Assembly: GCA_035291645.1 (NCBI GenBank)
Contig: DATDRQ010000067.1
Location: 1 to 8,381 of the forward strand
DNA: 8,381 nt
Direction of reading: 5' to 3'
Source: DATDRQ01 sp035291645
GTDB taxonomy: Bacteria; Chloroflexota; Anaerolineae; Anaerolineales; UBA4823
Of this stretch, positions 6,492 to 8,381 are shown one piece after another. Position 1 is the stretch's first letter. Each line of letters begins with the position of its first letter. Both the position numbers and the translations under genes were made by a program. The notes beneath the pieces are model-generated. The model did not search any database, was not told where the DNA came from, and saw only the letters and a program-made list of their open reading frames with translations.

Positions 6492-6492
6492 G

Positions 6493-6873
6493 ATGAATCT
6501 GAAATTGGATGAGAACTTTGGGACTAGAACACAGCGGCTATTTGAGGAGGCAGGACACGATGTTCTAACAATGCGCCAGGAAGGGCTTCAGGGCATAGCC
6601 GATCAACAACTTTACGAGGTTTGTTGCCAGGAACAACGTTGTTTGGTAACTTTGGATCTGGATTTTTCTGATGTCACTCGTTTCCCCCCTGAAAGAACCG
6701 CGGGGATTTTCGTCATCCGTGTTCCACGAAATCCAAGCCTGGCAATACTTGAAGGGCTTGTACGCCAACTTTTAAAAGCTTCGGAGCAAATCGAGTTGAA
6801 GGGAAAACTTTTGATCGTGGAAGTAGGGCGAATACGCCTACATCAGTCCGAAGTAATGGATGAAGGTGAATAA
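6493..6873 (+). CDS. DUF5615 family PIN-like toxin
   Basis: This encodes a 126-residue PIN-like protein of the DUF5615 (Mut7-C-related) family, the usual partner of DUF433 antitoxins and a predicted RNase. The N-terminal strand carries the acidic triplet MNLKLDENFG (Asp6, Glu7). The central motif LVTLDLDFSD (51-60) supplies Asp55, Asp57 and Asp60. The family strand GIFVIRVPRN follows (71-80), and a C-terminal helix and strand (ILEGLVRQLLKASEQIELKG, 85-104, then KLLIVEVGRIR, 105-115) complete the fold. These acidic residues are the expected metal-binding centre, so the toxin looks intact. The frame is open further upstream inside the antitoxin gene, but ATG 6493 is chosen because the family begins exactly with this strand; it lies 1 nt after the antitoxin stop. 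GC is low (two sampled 60-nt lines about 40% and 45%). Toxicity is inferred from the family, not shown. Confidence 0.88.
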   Translation: MNLKLDENFGTRTQRLFEEAGHDVLTMRQEGLQGIADQQLYEVCCQEQRCLVTLDLDFSDVTRFPPERTAGIFVIRVPRNPSLAILEGLVRQLLKASEQIELKGKLLIVEVGRIRLHQSEVMDEGE

Positions 6874-6912
6874 TTCCCATAGGGATACATTAAGAGCGGA
6901 ACTGTAGACGAA
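6874..6912 (+). other. Short spacer between toxin gene and gatA
   Basis: This 39-nt gap holds a small inverted repeat, TCCC-ATA-GGGA (6875-6885), too short and without a T-tract, so not a convincing terminator. There is no clear Shine-Dalgarno before gatA and no good -10/-35 pair; TACATT at 6886-6891 is a weak -10 match. Read-through from gatC and the toxin-antitoxin module into gatA is the simplest reading. Confidence 0.4.
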
Positions 6913-8381
6913 ATGGAACTTTGTGACATGCCTGCTCACCAGATTGCGCGTCTGGTCCGTTCTGGGGAGGTCTCCGCCGTCGAAGTCCTGGAGGCTGCGC
7001 TGGCGCGGGTGGCCGCGGTGGACGGCCGGCCGGGCAGCCTGGAGCCGGACGGCGCCCGGCCGGACGACGAACAAAAAGTGCACGCCTTCATCACCCTGAC
7101 CGCCGAGCGCGCCCGCAACCAGGCGGAGGTGATCGACCACAAGGTGCGCGCCGGCGAGGACCCTGGCCCGCTGGCTGGTGTGCCCTTCACCGCCAAGGAC
7201 ATCTTCTGCGTGCGCGGCACGCCTTCAACCGCCGGCTCGCGCATCCTGGCTAATTTCATCTCCCCATACACCGCCACGCCCGTCGCCCGGTTGGAAGCTG
7301 CCGGCGGGGTGCTGCTGGGCAAGGTTAACCTGGACGAGTTCACCTACGGCTCCTCCAATGAATCCTCGGCCTTCCAGCCCAGCCCGCGCAACCCGTGGGA
7401 CACCAGCCGCGTGCCAGGTGGCTCTTCGGGCGGCAGCGCGGCCGCGGTGGCAGCCGGGGAGGGCGTTCTCTCCCTGGGCACCGATACCGCCGGCTCGGTC
7501 CGCCAGCCAGCCGCCTTCTGCGGCGTGGTCGGGATGAAACCGACCTACGGGCGCGTCTCGCGCTACGGACTGATCGCCTTCGGCTCCTCGCTGGACTGCC
7601 CAAGCCCGGTGGCGCGCGACGTCACCGACGCGGCCCTGATGATGAACGTGATCGCCGGGCCGGACCCGCATGATGGCACCGCCGTTACCGTGCCGGTGCC
7701 GGACTATACCGCCGACCTGGAGAAGAGGTTCCGCGGCCTGCGCATCGGCCTGTCCCCCGATTACTTCCGCATCACCTACTTCAACGCCGAAACCGGCGAG
7801 CTGCACGAGCAACCCCTCCCCGCCGAGATCGAATCGGCCATCCTGAGCGTGGCAGGCGATCTGGCCAGCATGGGCGCCGACATCGTCGAGCACGTCCCGC
7901 TGCCCCACACCCGCTACGGCATTCCGGTCTACTTCGTCATCTCGCGCGTCGAAGCCGCCTCCAACCTGCACCGCTACGACGGCGTCAAATACGGCTACCG
8001 CACTCCGGAACCTGTCGAACAGCTGGCCGAGATGTACCGCAAGACCCGCGCCCAGGGATTCGGCCTGCAGCCCAAGCTGCGCATCCTGATGGGCATGTAC
8101 GTCAGCGCCGCCCAGTACAGCGAGCAGTACTACAACCGCGCCCAGCGCGTGCGCACCCTGATCCGCCGCGATTTCGACCAGATATTCGACCGGAGCGGGG
8201 TGCACCGCCTGGACGCCCTGCTCACCCCCACCACGCCGACCACCGCCTTCCCGCTGGGCGCGGTCTACGGCGATTCGGTGCTGATGCAGTACGCCGACCA
8301 GCTGACCGTGCCCGCCAACCACGCCGGCATACCCGGCCTGTCCATCCCGGCCGGTTTCGACGCCCAGGGCCTGCCGATCGG
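6913..8381 (+). CDS. gatA: Asp-tRNA(Asn)/Glu-tRNA(Gln) amidotransferase subunit GatA, 3' end outside the window
   Basis: GatA is the amidase-signature subunit of GatCAB; it hydrolyses glutamine and feeds ammonia to GatB for tRNA-dependent amidation. The first 489 residues are present; the C-terminus is cut by the window edge. The Lys-cisSer-Ser centre is recognisable as Lys95 (PFTAKDIF), Ser171 (PGGSSGGSAAA, 168-178) and nucleophile Ser195 (GTDTAGSVRQPAAF, 189-202). Other GatA marks are KPTYGRVSRYGLIAFGSSLD (209-228), RVEAASNLHRYDGVKYGYR (345-363), YNRAQRVRTLIRRDF (407-421), LLTPTTPTTAFPLG (436-449) and DQLTVPANHAGIPGLSIPAG (462-481). Oddities: Ala193 replaces the usual Gly of the DTGGS motif. 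The usual SLDQ(I/V)GP reads SLDCPSP (226-232). About 16 extra residues lie near 38-54, and a longer loop spans 286-303. An in-frame TAG at 6880 and no other start codon before 6913 fix the ATG. Its partner gatC lies upstream of the toxin-antitoxin pair. GC is high, unlike that module. Confidence 0.93.
   Translation, partial: MELCDMPAHQIARLVRSGEVSAVEVLEAALARVAAVDGRPGSLEPDGARPDDEQKVHAFITLTAERARNQAEVIDHKVRAGEDPGPLAGVPFTAKDIFCVRGTPSTAGSRILANFISPYTATPVARLEAAGGVLLGKVNLDEFTYGSSNESSAFQPSPRNPWDTSRVPGGSSGGSAAAVAAGEGVLSLGTDTAGSVRQPAAFCGVVGMKPTYGRVSRYGLIAFGSSLDCPSPVARDVTDAALMMNVIAGPDPHDGTAVTVPVPDYTADLEKRFRGLRIGLSPDYFRITYFNAETGELHEQPLPAEIESAILSVAGDLASMGADIVEHVPLPHTRYGIPVYFVISRVEAASNLHRYDGVKYGYRTPEPVEQLAEMYRKTRAQGFGLQPKLRILMGMYVSAAQYSEQYYNRAQRVRTLIRRDFDQIFDRSGVHRLDALLTPTTPTTAFPLGAVYGDSVLMQYADQLTVPANHAGIPGLSIPAGFDAQGLPI

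Noticed and set aside
6439..6492. Upstream start for the toxin inside the antitoxin gene
   Set aside because: The DUF5615 fold begins with the MNLKLDENF strand at 6493; the added residues would overlap the antitoxin and match nothing in the family.
6875..6885. Inverted repeat TCCC-ATA-GGGA as a terminator after the toxin gene
   Set aside because: The stem is only 4 bp with a 3-nt loop and no following T-tract, too weak for intrinsic termination.
7225..8322. Long minus-strand open frame of 365 codons opposite gatA
   Set aside because: The plus strand encodes unmistakable GatA. The antisense translation is Gly/Ala/His/Gln-rich low-complexity sequence with no recognisable fold.
1..8381. CRISPR array, tRNA/rRNA genes, insertion sequences, replication origin
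   Set aside because: I looked for spaced direct repeats, tRNA-like cloverleaf landmarks, transposase motifs and terminal inverted repeats and found none.

Overview
The window looks like a high-GC bacterial chromosome, most plausibly from a Chloroflexota (Anaerolineae-like) bacterium. That assignment is an inference. It rests on the combination of a GT39-type membrane protein with a discoidin-like tail, an acyl-CoA operon, extended -10 promoters and an apparently leaderless gatC. No rRNA or other taxonomic marker is present. The sequence is gene-dense: no stretch over 300 bases lacks a gene. I see no tRNA, rRNA, CRISPR array or insertion sequence.

Left part (1-5737, minus strand): one tightly packed operon. 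Reading in the direction of transcription, it runs from an extended -10 promoter (5729-5737) to an acyl-CoA dehydrogenase, a large GT39-like membrane glycosyltransferase, a zinc-type MDR oxidoreductase with a degenerate catalytic zinc site, a small four-helix membrane protein, and the N-terminal part of a carboxyltransferase subunit of the propionyl-CoA carboxylase / methylmalonyl-CoA decarboxylase type, which is cut by the window edge. Gaps between genes are 22, 24 and 9 nt, and the last pair overlaps by 8 nt. Three of the five products (dehydrogenase, MDR enzyme, carboxyltransferase) fit short- or branched-chain acyl-CoA breakdown through propionyl-/methylmalonyl-CoA. The glycosyltransferase and the small membrane protein do not obviously belong to that pathway.

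Middle (5696-5838): a 143-nt divergent intergenic region holding two oppositely oriented extended -10 boxes.

Right part (5839-8381, plus strand): gatC and gatA, two subunits of the tRNA-dependent amidotransferase GatCAB, separated by a compact, lower-GC two-gene module. The module consists of a DUF433 antitoxin with a GTG start and a strong Shine-Dalgarno, then a DUF5615 PIN-like toxin 1 nt downstream. A degenerate heptanucleotide repeat lies directly after the gatC stop, where the module begins. gatA runs off the window end. It carries the amidase Lys-cisSer-Ser residues but has an Ala in place of a usually invariant Gly just before the nucleophile.

I found no clear new biological system. 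The most interesting items are the toxin-antitoxin module splitting the gatC-gatA pair, the atypical GatA motifs, the apparently leaderless gatC, and the glycosyltransferase embedded in an acyl-CoA operon.
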